A stretch of DNA of 64,000 nt from Xanthobacteraceae bacterium 501b (GCA_000378025.1 KB899087.1:3968001-4032000); one strand, 5' to 3'; counted from the stretch's first letter, positions 9,054-18,770 are shown. The notes: a model not told the origin generated them from the sequence alone. Program-made: numbers and translations.

Positions 9054-11315
9054 ATGCCCGATCTTCTGCTCGAACTGTTCTGCGAAGAAATCCCCGCCCG
9101 CATGCAGGCCGGCGCGGCGGAAAGCCTGCGCAAGCTCGTCACCGACGCGCTGGTGGAGCGCGGCCTCGTTTATGAGGGCGCCAAGGCGTTCGTCACCCCG
9201 CGCCGGCTGGCGCTGGCGGTGCACGGCCTGCCGGCGCAGCAGCCGGACACGCATGAGGAGCGCAAGGGCCCGCGCGTCGGCGCCCCGCAAGGCGCAATCG
9301 ACGGCTTCCTGAAGGCCGCCGGCCTCGCCTCGATCGACCAGGCCCGCATCGAGAGCGACCCGAGGAAGGGTGAGTTCTATGTCGCCCACCTGCACAAGCA
9401 TGGCCGCGCCACGCCCGAGGTGATCGCCGAGATCATCCCGCAGGTGATCCGCGCCTTCCCCTGGCCGAAATCGATGCGCTGGGGCAAGGGCTCGTCCAGC
9501 CCCACCACGCTGCGCTGGGTACGCCCGCTGCAGTCGATCCTGTGCACCTTCGGCCCCGAGACCGAGGAGCCGGAAGTGGTGGCCTTCGAGGTCGACGGCA
9601 TCCGCTCCGGCGATGTGACGCGCGGCCACCGTTTCCTGTCCGAGGGCACGATCCGCGTGCGCCGGCTGGAAGACTGGATGGCGAAGCTGGAGGCCGCCTT
9701 CGTGGTGGTCGATCGCGAGCGCCGCAAGGACATCATCCTCAACGACGCCAAGGACCTCGCTTTGGCGCAGGGGCTGGAGCTGGTGGAGGATGCCGGCCTG
9801 CTGGAGGAGATTTCCGGGCTGGTGGAATGGCCCGTGGTGCTGATGGGGTCGTTCGACCCGGCCTTTCTCGACGTGCCTGACGAGGTGATCCGCGCCACCA
9901 TCCGCATCAACCAGAAATGCTTCGTGCTGAGGGACCCCACCACGGGGCGCCTCGCCAACAAGTTCGTGCTGGTGTCGAACCTCGCCGCCAGCGATGGCGG
10001 CACCGCGATCATCGCCGGCAATGAGCGCGTCATCCGCGCCCGGCTGTCGGACGCCAAGTTCTTCTGGGAGACCGACCAGAAGACCAACGCCACCGTGCCT
10101 TTGGCCGAGCGGCTGGAGAAATTCGGCAACGTCACCTTCCACGAAAAGCTCGGCTCGCAGCTGGAGCGCATCCGCCGCATCGCCGCGCTGGCGAAGGCGC
10201 TGGCGCCTGTGGTGGGCGCCGACCCGGACCTCACGGAGCAGGCCGCGCTCTACGCCAAGAGCGATCTGCGCACGGAAGTGGTGGGCGAATTCCCTGAGGT
10301 GCAGGGGCTGATGGGCCGCTATTACGCCCGGCTTGAAGGTCTGCCCGAGGAAATCGCCGCCGCGGCGGAAGAACACTACAAGCCGCAGGGCCCGACCGAC
10401 ATTGTCCCCACCGCGCCGGTCTCCATCGCCGTGGCGCTGGCCGACAAGCTCGACACGCTGGTCGGCTTCTGGGCCATCGACGAGAAGCCGACGGGGAGCA
10501 AGGACCCCTACGCGCTCCGCCGCGCCGCGCTGGGCGTAATTAGGATTATGTTGGAGAACGAAGTAAGGGGCCGTTTGATAATCCCCGTCGCGAGAACAAT
10601 TGGCATGCATCTGGCTGGAAAGAGATTCAACCAGCTAGCTCAGGCCGATCAGAAAATTAGCGAACTGGAACAGATCAATTTCGATCCTGAAAAAATTCGT
10701 GAGCTGAGGGACGTTATCGCAGATAACGTTCAGCCTAGCTCAGCTCTCGATTTCATCGACATGAGTAAGGATTTGGCTTTTGCTATTGGATCTGACCTTC
10801 TAGCCTTCTTTGCGGGTCGTCTTAAGGTGAGTCTCCGCGAAGCCGGCGCGCGCCATGACCTCGTCGACGCGGTGTTCGCCCTTCCCGGCCAGGACGACCT
10901 TCTCCTCGTGGTGAAGCGCGTCGAAGCCCTTGGCCGTTTCCTCGCCACCGAGGACGGTAAGAACCTGCTCGCCGGCAGCAAGCGCGCGGCGAATATCCTG
11001 CGCATCGAGGAGAAGAAGGACGGCGTCGCCTATGAGGGCGGCGTCGATGTGGTGCTGCTGCACGAGCCGGAGGAACGGGCGCTGGCCGACGCCATCGCCG
11101 CGCTCGGCCCGCAGATCGAACAGGCGCTGGCGCGTGAGGATTTCGAGGCCGCCATGGCGCTGCTCGCCGGGCTGCGCGCCCCGGTGGATGCGTTCTTCGA
11201 GAAGGTGACGGTGAATGCGGAGGACCCGGTGCTGCGGGTCAACCGCCTGCGCCTGCTCGCCGACATCCGCGCCGCCACCCGCTCCATCGCCGATTTCGAC
11301 CGCATCGAGGGGTAG
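9054..11315 (+). CDS. glyS: Glycyl-tRNA synthetase beta subunit (mosaic)
   Basis: tRNA-binding partner of GlyQ. 753 residues, on the long side. The N-terminus [20 protein letters not shown] and internal blocks [30 protein letters not shown] and [10 protein letters not shown] are typical. After ALGV (about residue 498) the DNA becomes low GC until about base 10835 while the frame stays open. The encoded segment carries about 79 residues between LEN and [11 protein letters not shown], where E. coli GlyS has about 30 as I recall it. The protein then resumes with [20 protein letters not shown]. The gene is intact, with no stop or frameshift. Confidence 0.93.
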   Translation: MPDLLLELFCEEIPARMQAGAAESLRKLVTDALVERGLVYEGAKAFVTPRRLALAVHGLPAQQPDTHEERKGPRVGAPQGAIDGFLKAAGLASIDQARIESDPRKGEFYVAHLHKHGRATPEVIAEIIPQVIRAFPWPKSMRWGKGSSSPTTLRWVRPLQSILCTFGPETEEPEVVAFEVDGIRSGDVTRGHRFLSEGTIRVRRLEDWMAKLEAAFVVVDRERRKDIILNDAKDLALAQGLELVEDAGLLEEISGLVEWPVVLMGSFDPAFLDVPDEVIRATIRINQKCFVLRDPTTGRLANKFVLVSNLAASDGGTAIIAGNERVIRARLSDAKFFWETDQKTNATVPLAERLEKFGNVTFHEKLGSQLERIRRIAALAKALAPVVGADPDLTEQAALYAKSDLRTEVVGEFPEVQGLMGRYYARLEGLPEEIAAAAEEHYKPQGPTDIVPTAPVSIAVALADKLDTLVGFWAIDEKPTGSKDPYALRRAALGVIRIMLENEVRGRLIIPVARTIGMHLAGKRFNQLAQADQKISELEQINFDPEKIRELRDVIADNVQPSSALDFIDMSKDLAFAIGSDLLAFFAGRLKVSLREAGARHDLVDAVFALPGQDDLLLVVKRVEALGRFLATEDGKNLLAGSKRAANILRIEEKKDGVAYEGGVDVVLLHEPEERALADAIAALGPQIEQALAREDFEAAMALLAGLRAPVDAFFEKVTVNAEDPVLRVNRLRLLADIRAATRSIADFDRIEG
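10538..10835. other. Low-GC in-frame segment inside glyS
   Basis: Hand counts give 26/60, 28/60 and 26/60 GC for lines 10621, 10681 and 10741 (44% overall), against 40/60 at 10441 and 39/60 at 10921. The switch starts within the conserved stretch GVIRIMLEN (codons gta att agg att atg ttg) and ends within [14 protein letters not shown], so conserved codons on both edges have the foreign style. Boundaries are approximate to about 10 nt. Confidence 0.8.
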
Positions 11316-11355
11316 GGGCGCACACGCCCTCACCTGCGGCCCCTGCGCCCCACGC

Positions 11356-11387
11356 CGTCATCCCCGGGCTTGACCCGGGGATCCATG
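11356..11387. repeat. REP-like dispersed inverted repeat
   Basis: Short palindromic element with arms TCCCCGGG and CCCGGGGA around CTTGA, flanked by GTCA and TCCATG. It belongs to the same family as copies near 32848, 32907, 57701 and 57762, a type common in intergenic DNA of Hyphomicrobiales. Confidence 0.75.
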
Positions 11388-11445
11388 GCTTTTCAGCGCA
11401 TTGCCGGCGCCCAAGATCGAAACCAACGCCTGCCGCACCGAGAAC

Positions 11446-11480
11446 CATCCTGAGGCGCGCTGTGCGCGCACCTCAGGATG
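11446..11480. repeat. Large hairpin, CATCCTGAGG type
   Basis: Perfect 10-bp arms (CATCCTGAGG 11446-11455 and CCTCAGGATG 11471-11480), with an inner GCGC pairing. A related but unpaired sequence, GTCATCCTGAGGTGCG, occurs at 32815-32830, which argues for a dispersed repeat family rather than a gene-specific terminator. Confidence 0.65.
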
Positions 11481-11680
11481 ACGTCCCGATGGATGACCGC
11501 GAAGGGGCCACGCTGCCCCACCACACCGGCATCCCCTGGGCGAGGGGAGGTAGAGGGCACGGTCCTGACGGCCATTGGACGAATGACAACGGCCCCGCCC
11601 TGCCCCCGCTTGCGCCGGCGCGGGCGCGGAACCATCCTGCGCGCGGCGGCTTATGTCGCTACCACCCAGCGGAGCGTCCC

Positions 11681-11857
11681 ATGGACATCAACATCATCGC
11701 CATTCAGCCGATCGTCGCGCTGATCGCCGGCATTCTCATCCTCATCATGCCGCGCCTGCTCGCCTATATCGTCGCCATCTATTTGATCTTCATCGGCATT
11801 TCCGGGCTGCTCGGCACCGGTGGGCTGGAGAATATCGGCCAGCGGCTCGGCATCTAA
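11681..11857 (+). CDS. DUF3096 small membrane protein
   Basis: 58 residues that are nearly all hydrophobic: MDINIIAIQPIVALIAGILI then LIMPRLLAYIVAIYLIFIGISG, i.e. two membrane helices with a Pro-Arg turn. This matches DUF3096, a short family of unknown function. The ATG at 11681 gives the family N-terminus; the longer open frame upstream runs through the repeat region and is not credible. It faces the HAD gene across 121 nt. Confidence 0.8.
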   Translation: MDINIIAIQPIVALIAGILILIMPRLLAYIVAIYLIFIGISGLLGTGGLENIGQRLGI

Positions 11858-11978
11858 CCCCAACTTCACGCGCGCCGCCGGGCTGACCGCCGCCGTCCGG
11901 CGTCGCCCGAGCGGACGGGACCGGGCGCCTGTGCCAGCCGCCCGGTCGATTGTTTGTCACGGTTGAGAGAGACGCGCG

Positions 11979-12851
11979 CTAGGCGCGCGGGCCGCGCGGC
12001 AGAACGAATCGGTCGATGGCGTGGGCGACGCCGTCCTCCTCATTGGTGAGGGTGACGAAATGCGCCTGCTCCTTCACCTCCGGCGCGCCATTGCCCATGG
12101 CGATGGCGAGGCCGCCCGTGCTGAACATGGGCAGGTCGTTCGACATGTCGCCGATAACAGCCACCTCGTCGAGCGCCACCCCATAGTGCCGGGCGAAGGC
12201 GCGCACCGCATAGCCCTTGTCGGTGCCGGGCGGCGTCATGTCGAGATATTTGGCCTGCGAGCGCCGCGCCGTGGCGCCCGCGCCCGCCAGCGCCTGCAGC
12301 TCAGGCTCGCTCGCCGCCAGCATGTCGAAATCGGTCGAGGAGAACACGATCTTGCCGGCGCGGGTGATGTGGTCGCCGAAATCCTCCACCACCGTCGGTG
12401 GGAACGCCACGGTGCGGGTCTCCCCGGCGACATAGGTGCTGTCGGGGTCGGTGACGAACCACTCATTGTCGGCGAACACCCAGATCGAGGCGCCGCGCGG
12501 CTTCATCAAGGCGATGCCGGCGCGGGCCGCGTCGGCCGCTACGAAGTGCTCTTCCACCACCGAGAAGTCGCGGCGCAGGATGGAGCCGCCATTGAAGCCG
12601 CCGAACAGATCGACATTCAGCGCCTCGACCATCAGCTTCATGCCGCGCGGCGGGCGGGCCGAGACGGCGGCGAAGGCGATGCCGGCGGCGTGGAGGCGGC
12701 GCACCGCCTCCACCGTGGCCGGCGCCACCTCCTTGGCCTTGTTCACCAGCGTGCCGTCGACATCCGACACCATGAGGCGGATGCGCGAGGAGGGGGCGCT
12801 AGCCGCGCCCCCGCGCTCGTCAATTGCCTCAGCGAGGTTCGATACGCTCAT
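11979..12851 (-). CDS. Cof-type HAD-IIB hydrolase
   Basis: 290-residue sugar-phosphatase-like HAD protein. Motif I is MVSDVDGTLV (about residues 26-35), and the motif IV block is VIGDMSNDLPMFSTGGLAIA near the end, with a C2-type cap between. The ATG at 12851 overlaps the zwf stop by 4 nt, so it is translationally coupled to zwf. The open frame continues to 13052 but only as a shadow of zwf. With gnd and zwf it forms a three-gene unit; it might remove a sugar phosphate related to the pentose phosphate pathway, which is inference from location. Confidence 0.88.
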   Translation of the reverse strand: MSVSNLAEAIDERGGAASAPSSRIRLMVSDVDGTLVNKAKEVAPATVEAVRRLHAAGIAFAAVSARPPRGMKLMVEALNVDLFGGFNGGSILRRDFSVVEEHFVAADAARAGIALMKPRGASIWVFADNEWFVTDPDSTYVAGETRTVAFPPTVVEDFGDHITRAGKIVFSSTDFDMLAASEPELQALAGAGATARRSQAKYLDMTPPGTDKGYAVRAFARHYGVALDEVAVIGDMSNDLPMFSTGGLAIAMGNGAPEVKEQAHFVTLTNEEDGVAHAIDRFVLPRGPRA

Positions 12852-14392
12852 CGCGGGCGATCCCTTTCGAGCGGAAGCCACTGGAAGCCGTCCTGCGCCA
12901 GCATCACGTCCGACATGGCCGGACCGCTGGAACCGGCGGAATAGAACTGCACCTCGTTCTCGCCGCCGCTGACCGCCTCCAGGATCGGCTCCACCGCCTC
13001 CCAGCCGGCCTCGATCGTGTCGGCGCGCTGGAACAGAGTGGGGTCGCCGCACAGGCAGTCATAGATCAGCGTCTCATAGCCAGTGCTGGGCGCCGCCTTG
13101 AAGTAGTCGGCATATTTGAAGCTCATCTCGACATCCGAGAGCTTGACCTTGCGGCCGGGCACCTTGGCGGCGAAGCGCAGCGACACGCCCTCGTCCGGCT
13201 GGACATGGATGACCATCAGGTTCGGCTTCAGCGCCGTGGGCAAATGGCGGAACAGCACGCCCGGCGCCCGCTTGAACTGGATGGCGATCTCGGTGCGCCG
13301 CACCGCCAGCGCCTTGCCGGTGCGGACATAGAACGGCACGCCGTTCCAGCGCCAGGAATCGACGAAGCACTTCAGCGCCACATAGGTCTCGGTGCGGCTG
13401 TCGGGATGCACGTCCTTCTCGTCGCGATAGTCCTTCACCGCCTCGCCATTGACGAAGCCGGCGCGGTACTGGCCGCGCACCGCCGCGCCGATCGCCTCGC
13501 TCGGGCGCATATGGCGGATGGCTTCGATGACCTTGGTCTTTTCCGAGCGCACCGCGTCGGCATCGAAGGAGTTCGGCGGCTCCATCGCGGTCATGGCGAG
13601 CAGCTGGAACATGTGGTTCGGCACCATGTCGCGCAGCGCGCCTGTCGCGTCATAGAAGCCGCCGCGCTGCTCCACCGTCACCGTCTCGGCGGCGGTGATC
13701 TGGACATGGTCGATATATTCCTTGCTCCAGATCGGCTCGAAAATGCCGTTGCCGAAGCGCAGCGCCATCATGTTCTGAACCGTTTCCTTGCCGAGGAAAT
13801 GGTCGATCCGGTAGATCTGGCGCTCGTCGGCCACCGCCAGAAGGCGCCGGTTGAGCGCCTTCGCCGACGGCATGTCGGAGCCGAAGGGCTTTTCCACCAC
13901 GACATGGCGGAAGGCGCCCTCCGCCTCCTTCAGCAGCCCGGCGGCGCCGAGCTGCTCGGAGATGGTGGCGAAGAAGCGCGGCGCCACGGCGAGATAGAAC
14001 ACCGCATTGCCGGTCTGCGCCTTGCGCTGGTCCAGCCGCTCGCGGATGCGCCCATAGGTGGCGGGGTCCTCGAAATCGCCGGAGACGTAGAAGATCCGGC
14101 TGATCAGCCAGCGCCAGGTCTCGCCCTCGGGGTCGACCGAGCCCGGCAGCTCCCGCACCGCGTCGGTGAGGAAGGCGCGATAATCGTCCTCGCTCTGCGC
14201 GACATGGTCGACGCCGACAATGGCGAAGTCGTCGACCAGCACGCCCTCATGGGCGAGGTTGTAGAGCGAGGGCAGCAGCAGGCGCTTGGTGAGATCGCCC
14301 GAGGCACCGAAGATGAAAAAGGTCGAGGCCGGTGCCGGCGCCGTATCGGGCGCCAGCACCTTCTGGCCGAGAACGACGGACTCGCTTCCCAT
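12848..14392 (-). CDS. zwf: Glucose-6-phosphate 1-dehydrogenase
   Basis: Oxidises glucose-6-phosphate to 6-phosphogluconolactone with NADP+/NAD+. 514 residues. The cofactor fingerprint is FGASGDLTKRLLLPSLYNLA (about 29-48), and the active-site signature is YRIDHFLGKETVQNMMALRF with the substrate-binding Asp-His-Lys set. The ATG at 14392 gives MGSESVVLGQK; the frame is open to 14437 but that part overlaps gnd. It starts 16 nt after gnd. Confidence 0.95.
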   Translation of the reverse strand: MGSESVVLGQKVLAPDTAPAPASTFFIFGASGDLTKRLLLPSLYNLAHEGVLVDDFAIVGVDHVAQSEDDYRAFLTDAVRELPGSVDPEGETWRWLISRIFYVSGDFEDPATYGRIRERLDQRKAQTGNAVFYLAVAPRFFATISEQLGAAGLLKEAEGAFRHVVVEKPFGSDMPSAKALNRRLLAVADERQIYRIDHFLGKETVQNMMALRFGNGIFEPIWSKEYIDHVQITAAETVTVEQRGGFYDATGALRDMVPNHMFQLLAMTAMEPPNSFDADAVRSEKTKVIEAIRHMRPSEAIGAAVRGQYRAGFVNGEAVKDYRDEKDVHPDSRTETYVALKCFVDSWRWNGVPFYVRTGKALAVRRTEIAIQFKRAPGVLFRHLPTALKPNLMVIHVQPDEGVSLRFAAKVPGRKVKLSDVEMSFKYADYFKAAPSTGYETLIYDCLCGDPTLFQRADTIEAGWEAVEPILEAVSGGENEVQFYSAGSSGPAMSDVMLAQDGFQWLPLERDRPR

Positions 14393-14408
14393 GGATCGCG
14401 TCCGCCGC

Positions 14409-15389
14409 TTACTTGGACTTGAATTCGGTGTGGCCACCGAACTGGAAGCGCATGGCCGACAGCAGCTTTTCGCCGAAGGTGTGGTCCTGGCGCGAGCGGA
14501 AGCGGGTGTAGAGCGCGGCGGAAAGCACTTCGGCGGACACCGCCTCCTCGATCGCCGCCATCACCGTCCAGCGGCCCTCGCCCGAATCGGCGACTTCGCC
14601 GGGGAAATCGCTCAGCTGTTCGTCCTTGGTCAGGGCGATGGCGGAGAGATCGAGCAGCCAGGAGGAGACCACGCTGCCGCGGCGCCAGACTTCGGAGACA
14701 TCGGCGAGGTCGAGCGTGAAGCGCTCATTCTCGGGCAGGGCGGTCGAATCCTTGTGCCGGAGAATCTCGAAGCCTTCGGCATAGGCCTGCATCAGCCCGT
14801 ATTCGATGCCGTTATGCACCATCTTGACGAAGTGGCCGGAGCCGGCCGGCCCGCAATGCATGTAGCCGCTTTCGACACGCGAATCGCGCCCTTCACGGCC
14901 CGGGGTGCGGGGAATGTCGCCAAGGCCGGGGGCGAGGGCGGCGAAGATCGGGTCGAGCCGGTCGACCGCTTCCTTGGTGCCGCCGATCATCATGCAGTAG
15001 CCGCGCTCCAGGCCCCACACGCCGCCTGAGGTGCCAACGTCGATATAGTGCAGGCCCTTGGGCTCCAGCTCGGCGGCGCGGCGGATGTCGTCCTTGTAGA
15101 AGGTGTTGCCGCCATCGATGATGACATCGCCCGGCGACAGAAGGCCGGCCAGCGTGGCGATGGTGCCCTCGGTCGGCGCGCCGGCCGGCAGCATCACCCA
15201 GATGGCGCGCGGCGCGTCGAGCTTGGCGACGAGATCGCCGAGGTCGGCGGCGGGCCGGTTGCCTTCGCCACCCAGCTCCGTCACGGCGGCCTCGTTGCGG
15301 TCCCACACCACGCAGTCATGTCCCGCCTTGGTGAGACGGCGCGCGATATTGCCACCCATGCGGCCAAGGCCAACGATTCCGAGCTGCAT
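14409..15389 (-). CDS. gnd: 6-phosphogluconate dehydrogenase, short decarboxylating type
   Basis: 326 residues, much shorter than the ~470-residue E. coli Gnd, hence the short GndA/YqeC-type enzyme that I recall as often NAD-preferring. The N-terminal Rossmann motif is [19 protein letters not shown], with [35 protein letters not shown] and a substrate-site [20 protein letters not shown]. It is first in the gnd-zwf-HAD unit, giving two of the three oxidative pentose phosphate steps. A pgl lactonase gene is not present nearby. Confidence 0.93.
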   Translation of the reverse strand: MQLGIVGLGRMGGNIARRLTKAGHDCVVWDRNEAAVTELGGEGNRPAADLGDLVAKLDAPRAIWVMLPAGAPTEGTIATLAGLLSPGDVIIDGGNTFYKDDIRRAAELEPKGLHYIDVGTSGGVWGLERGYCMMIGGTKEAVDRLDPIFAALAPGLGDIPRTPGREGRDSRVESGYMHCGPAGSGHFVKMVHNGIEYGLMQAYAEGFEILRHKDSTALPENERFTLDLADVSEVWRRGSVVSSWLLDLSAIALTKDEQLSDFPGEVADSGEGRWTVMAAIEEAVSAEVLSAALYTRFRSRQDHTFGEKLLSAMRFQFGGHTEFKSK

Positions 15390-15557
15390 CTGCTTTTCTC
15401 CCCGATACGACGCCAGCGCCCGCGAACCCCGCGGCCCGGGCCGGCGCCCGTTGCATTCAAGCCGAATGTCTAGGCCAAGCCTATGCCGACCATGCGACAA
15501 TTGGAACGGGTCGGGTGAGAAAGCGCCGCCATCGACCGGTAACGGCGCGATCACAAC

Positions 15558-17387
15558 TCAGGAAGAGAACTCGGTTTCGTGCTTCAGCACGTCCTCGGCC
15601 TCGGGATTGAGCGGGCGCGCGGGACGCTCGGGAGCGATCAGCGGCTCGGGTTCCAGCGGCAGCGGCCCGCGATCCTCGCCCTCGGCGAGCTGCCGGCGCA
15701 GCCGTTCCAGGTCGCGCTGGCGCACATCGGCCACGGTGGCCTGCGCGGTGGCGGCGTCGATGCCATTGGCGCGCAGGGCGGCTTCACCAAAGGCGAGGGC
15801 CGATTCGAAGGTCTCGCGAATCTCGTAATCCACCCCGCGCCCGCGCAGCGCCACCGCATGGGTCCGGTCGAAGGCCCGCGCGTGCAGGCGCACATCGGGC
15901 ATGTTCTGGCGGATGATCTCGACGATATGGTCGGTGGTCTGGCGCCGGTCGACACAGACGGCGACGACCCGTGCCCGCTCGGCGCCGGCGGCGCGCAGCA
16001 CGTCGAGCCGGGTGCCGTCGCCGTAATAGATGCGGAAGCCGAAGCGGCCGGCGTTCTGGATCATCTCGACATCATTGTCGATGATCGTCACCTCCATCCC
16101 CTGCGCCAGCAGGCATTGCGAGACGATCTGGCCGAAGCGGCCGAAGCCGACGACCAGCACCGAGCCATGGGCGTCGCTGAAATCCTCGCTCGGCAGGGTG
16201 CTGGCGCGGCGATCCAGCCGCCGGGCCAGCTGCTCGCCCAGCAGCGCCACCGGCGGACCAAGCAGCATGGTCATGGCAGCGCAGGCGACCAGCATGTCGG
16301 ACTGGCGCGAATCGATCAGCCCGAGCCCGAGGGCGAGCGGAAACAGCACGAAGGAGAATTCGCCCGCCGGGGTCAGCACCGAGGCGGAGCGCACCGCGTC
16401 AGCCCGCGTGCTGTCGGAAAAGCGGAACACCGCCCACACCGACACCGCCTTCACCAGCGTGACCAGCAAGGTGCCGATGATGAGCAGCGGCGCGTTGGCC
16501 AACACCACCGCCAGGTTCATAGACATGCCCACGCCCATGAAGAACAGCGCGATCAGCAGGCCGCGAAAGGCGTCGATATTGGCTTCCAGCTCGTGGCGGA
16601 AATTCGATTCGGAGAGCATGACACCGGCGAGGAACGCGCCCAGCGCCATCGACATGCCGGCCGCCGCCATCAGCGCCCCGGCCCCCAGCACCACCAGCAG
16701 CGCCGCCGCCGTCATCACCTCGCGGGCGCCGGAACGGGCGAGGATGCGGAACAGCGGGGTGAGCAGATAGCGCCCGGCGCCGACGATCAGCAGCATCGCC
16801 CCGACGATGATCGCCACATGCCTGGCTGAATCGAGGAAGCTGTGCTCCTCATGCGCGCCCTGCCCGAGAAAGGGCAGCAAGGCGAGCAGCGGCACGATCG
16901 CCATGTCCTGGAACAGCAGCACGCCGAAGGCCCGCTGGCCGTAAGGCTGGGCGAGGCCGCCCTTCTCCTCCAGCAGCTGCAGCGCGATCGAGGTGGCCGA
17001 CAGCGCCAGCGCCATGCCGGCCACCAGCGCGCCGCGCCAGTCGAAGCCGTTGGCGGCATAATGGGTCAGCACCGCAATGGCAGCGCCGCTGAACAGAAGC
17101 TGCGCCGTGCCCAGCCCGAAGATCGCCCGCCGCAGCGCCAGCAGCCGCGAGACCTGCAGTTCCAGCCCGATGATGAACAGCAGCAGCACCACGCCGATCT
17201 CGGCGACGGTGATGATCCGCTCGGGATCGTCGAACGCCCCGAGGCCGGAAGGGCCTATGGCCACCCCGGCCAGCAGGTAGCCGACGATGGGCGACAGGCC
17301 GAGCCGGCGCGCCACCGGAACGGCGATGACGGCGGTGGCGAGAAACACCAGCGCCCCCAGCAGCAATCCGTGTCCGTCTTCATGCAT
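15558..17387 (-). CDS. CPA2-family monovalent cation:proton antiporter (KefB/KefC-like)
   Basis: 609 residues. An N-terminal exchanger domain of about 12 membrane segments (VARRLGLSPIVGYLLAGVAI, then LLLFIIGLEL) is followed by a cytosolic TrkA-N/RCK domain with the nucleotide-binding motif VLVVGFGRFGQIVSQCL, IIDNDVEMI and YYGDGTRLDVLRAAG (about 410-470). The C-terminus is a charged Arg/Glu tail. It probably moves K+ or Na+ against H+; glutathione gating as in Kef cannot be judged from sequence. A single-gene unit. Confidence 0.9.
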   Translation of the reverse strand: MHEDGHGLLLGALVFLATAVIAVPVARRLGLSPIVGYLLAGVAIGPSGLGAFDDPERIITVAEIGVVLLLFIIGLELQVSRLLALRRAIFGLGTAQLLFSGAAIAVLTHYAANGFDWRGALVAGMALALSATSIALQLLEEKGGLAQPYGQRAFGVLLFQDMAIVPLLALLPFLGQGAHEEHSFLDSARHVAIIVGAMLLIVGAGRYLLTPLFRILARSGAREVMTAAALLVVLGAGALMAAAGMSMALGAFLAGVMLSESNFRHELEANIDAFRGLLIALFFMGVGMSMNLAVVLANAPLLIIGTLLVTLVKAVSVWAVFRFSDSTRADAVRSASVLTPAGEFSFVLFPLALGLGLIDSRQSDMLVACAAMTMLLGPPVALLGEQLARRLDRRASTLPSEDFSDAHGSVLVVGFGRFGQIVSQCLLAQGMEVTIIDNDVEMIQNAGRFGFRIYYGDGTRLDVLRAAGAERARVVAVCVDRRQTTDHIVEIIRQNMPDVRLHARAFDRTHAVALRGRGVDYEIRETFESALAFGEAALRANGIDAATAQATVADVRQRDLERLRRQLAEGEDRGPLPLEPEPLIAPERPARPLNPEAEDVLKHETEFSS

Positions 17388-17576
17388 GGACCCGCCATCC
17401 TCCGCCCGCTGCCCGGCACCACAGTAGAGGATCGGATGACGCGCGCCGATGGCGGAAGCGTGATGGTGCGGTGAAGAATTCGCGCGGCGGGCGGCAATTG
17501 CGTGAAAACGTGCGTTCCGGAAAAACGCTGGCGGCGCATGCCCTTACGGAAGTCGCGGCGCATGACGCCGACATGG

Positions 17577-17608
17577 AAAGGCCGGCAGCGCCCCGCGGCG
17601 TGCCGGCC
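17577..17608 (-). terminator. Probable terminator of the fds operon
   Basis: Perfect 8-bp arms GGCCGGCA (17580-17587) and TGCCGGCC (17601-17608), followed on the minus strand by TTTCC. It lies about 20 nt past the fdsD stop, where an operon terminator is expected. Confidence 0.6.
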
Positions 17609-17628
17609 CCCTGTTTGAATCGGCCGAA

Positions 17629-17916
17629 TCAGTGGTGGTGCGCGGTCGGGCCGGGCACGTCGAGCGTCGGGCGCGGCGCGGGAATGGTGTCGCGGCTCAC
17701 CTTGGGCAGCGAGCGCAGCGCTTCCAGCACGTCGGGCGCCAGCCCCTCGCCGCCGCCGGCGATATGGTCCTCGATCCGGGCGCGCATGCGCGGGTCCCAG
17801 AAATCCTTGATGTGCTTGGCGACGCCGGTGACGGTCTTTTCCCGGCCCTGCGGCTCGAAGAACTTGCCGATCTGGTTCGCCATGTAGACCAGACGTTCCA
17901 TCGTGTTAGCCGACAT
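17629..17916 (-). CDS. fdsD: Formate dehydrogenase delta subunit
   Basis: 95 residues, small non-catalytic subunit of the soluble NAD-dependent formate dehydrogenase. It reads LVYMANQIGKFFEPQG, then VAKHIKDFWDPRMRARI, the diagnostic FdsD core, and ends in a Pro-rich, His-terminated tail. It overlaps the end of fdhD by 11 nt in another frame. It is the last gene of the operon, as in the fdsGBACD arrangement known from Cupriavidus and Rhodobacter. Confidence 0.92.
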   Translation of the reverse strand: MSANTMERLVYMANQIGKFFEPQGREKTVTGVAKHIKDFWDPRMRARIEDHIAGGGEGLAPDVLEALRSLPKVSRDTIPAPRPTLDVPGPTAHHH

Positions 17917-18754
17917 GGGCGATACGCTCCTTCTCTGCCCCGTCCAGCACGATGCGATGGGGGTGGGTAAAGACTTCGAATCCGTCGTCGCGGGCGATGG
18001 CGACGAGGGTGATGCCCGCCTTCTCCGCCGTCCGCAGCGCCAGCGCCGTGGGGGCGGACACCGCCACCAGCACCGAGGCCCCGAGCATGGCGGTCTTCTG
18101 CACCATCTCGATCGACACCCGGCTGGTCAGCAGCACCATGCCGCCGCCCGCCTGATGCCCCTCGCGGACGAGATGGCCGACCAGCTTGTCGAGCGCGTTG
18201 TGGCGCCCGACATCCTCGCGCACCGCCACCAACCCGGTGGCGGGCTCCCAGAAGGCGGCCGCATGCACGGCGCGGGTCTGGTGGTTCAGCAGCTGCGCCG
18301 GCGGCAGCGAGGCCACGGCGCGGGAAATCTCAGTGGCGGAGAAGCGCGCCCCGTCCGCCACGGTGCGGGCGGGCTTCACCGCCAGCTCCAGGCTTTCCAC
18401 CCCGCACAGGCCGCAGCCGGTGGGCCCGGCGATCTGCCGGCGGCGCGCCACCATCTGGCCGGCGCGCGCCTCGTCGAGCCACAGCCGCACCTCGACCCCG
18501 AGCACGCCGGCTTCGTCCTCGAATTCCAGCGTCTCGATCGACTGCACGTCGGCGAGGCTGTCGATCACGCCTTCGGTCAGGCTGAAGCCATAGCCGAAAT
18601 CGTCGAGGTCCGCCGGCGTCGCCATCATCACGGCATAGGTGGAGCCGTTATGGACGATGGCGACCGGCGTTTCCTCGGGGATCGCCCGCTCGCCCACCGT
18701 CGCCCCCGAGGGGGTGACGGCCAGGCGCGAGACGCGGGCGACCGGCGCGATCAT
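17906..18754 (-). CDS. fdhD: Formate dehydrogenase accessory sulfurtransferase
   Basis: Called fdsC in fds operons. It binds bis-MGD cofactor and delivers sulfur for the terminal ligand of the Mo site in FdsA. 282 residues. The conserved catalytic Cys pair is in GPTGCGLCGVESL; a further conserved block is VREDVGRHNALDKLVGHLV, with TSRVSIEMVQKTAMLGA near the end. The ATG at 18754 is chosen; the frame is open to 18820, but that part overlaps the fdsA stop region and is not conserved. Confidence 0.93.
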   Translation of the reverse strand: MIAPVARVSRLAVTPSGATVGERAIPEETPVAIVHNGSTYAVMMATPADLDDFGYGFSLTEGVIDSLADVQSIETLEFEDEAGVLGVEVRLWLDEARAGQMVARRRQIAGPTGCGLCGVESLELAVKPARTVADGARFSATEISRAVASLPPAQLLNHQTRAVHAAAFWEPATGLVAVREDVGRHNALDKLVGHLVREGHQAGGGMVLLTSRVSIEMVQKTAMLGASVLVAVSAPTALALRTAEKAGITLVAIARDDGFEVFTHPHRIVLDGAEKERIAHVG

Positions 18755-18770
18755 CGACGCAGGGCTCCGC

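Larger units (their letters stand above)
11316..11680. other. Intergenic region with two dyad repeats
   Basis: 365 nt between glyS and the DUF3096 gene. It holds a REP-type element at 11356-11387 and a large perfect hairpin at 11446-11480. Short open frames on both strands are not supported by any recognisable family or start signals. The region probably contains the transcription end of glyS and the promoter of the DUF3096 gene, neither of which I can place exactly. Confidence 0.5.

Noticed and set aside
10538-10835. glyS as a pseudogene or carrying an insertion sequence
   Set aside because: The frame is continuous, flanking conserved residues are intact, and no terminal repeats or target duplication are seen.
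12852-13052. 67-codon extension of the HAD hydrolase
   Set aside because: Shadow of zwf; the ATG at 12851 couples to the zwf stop and gives the family start.
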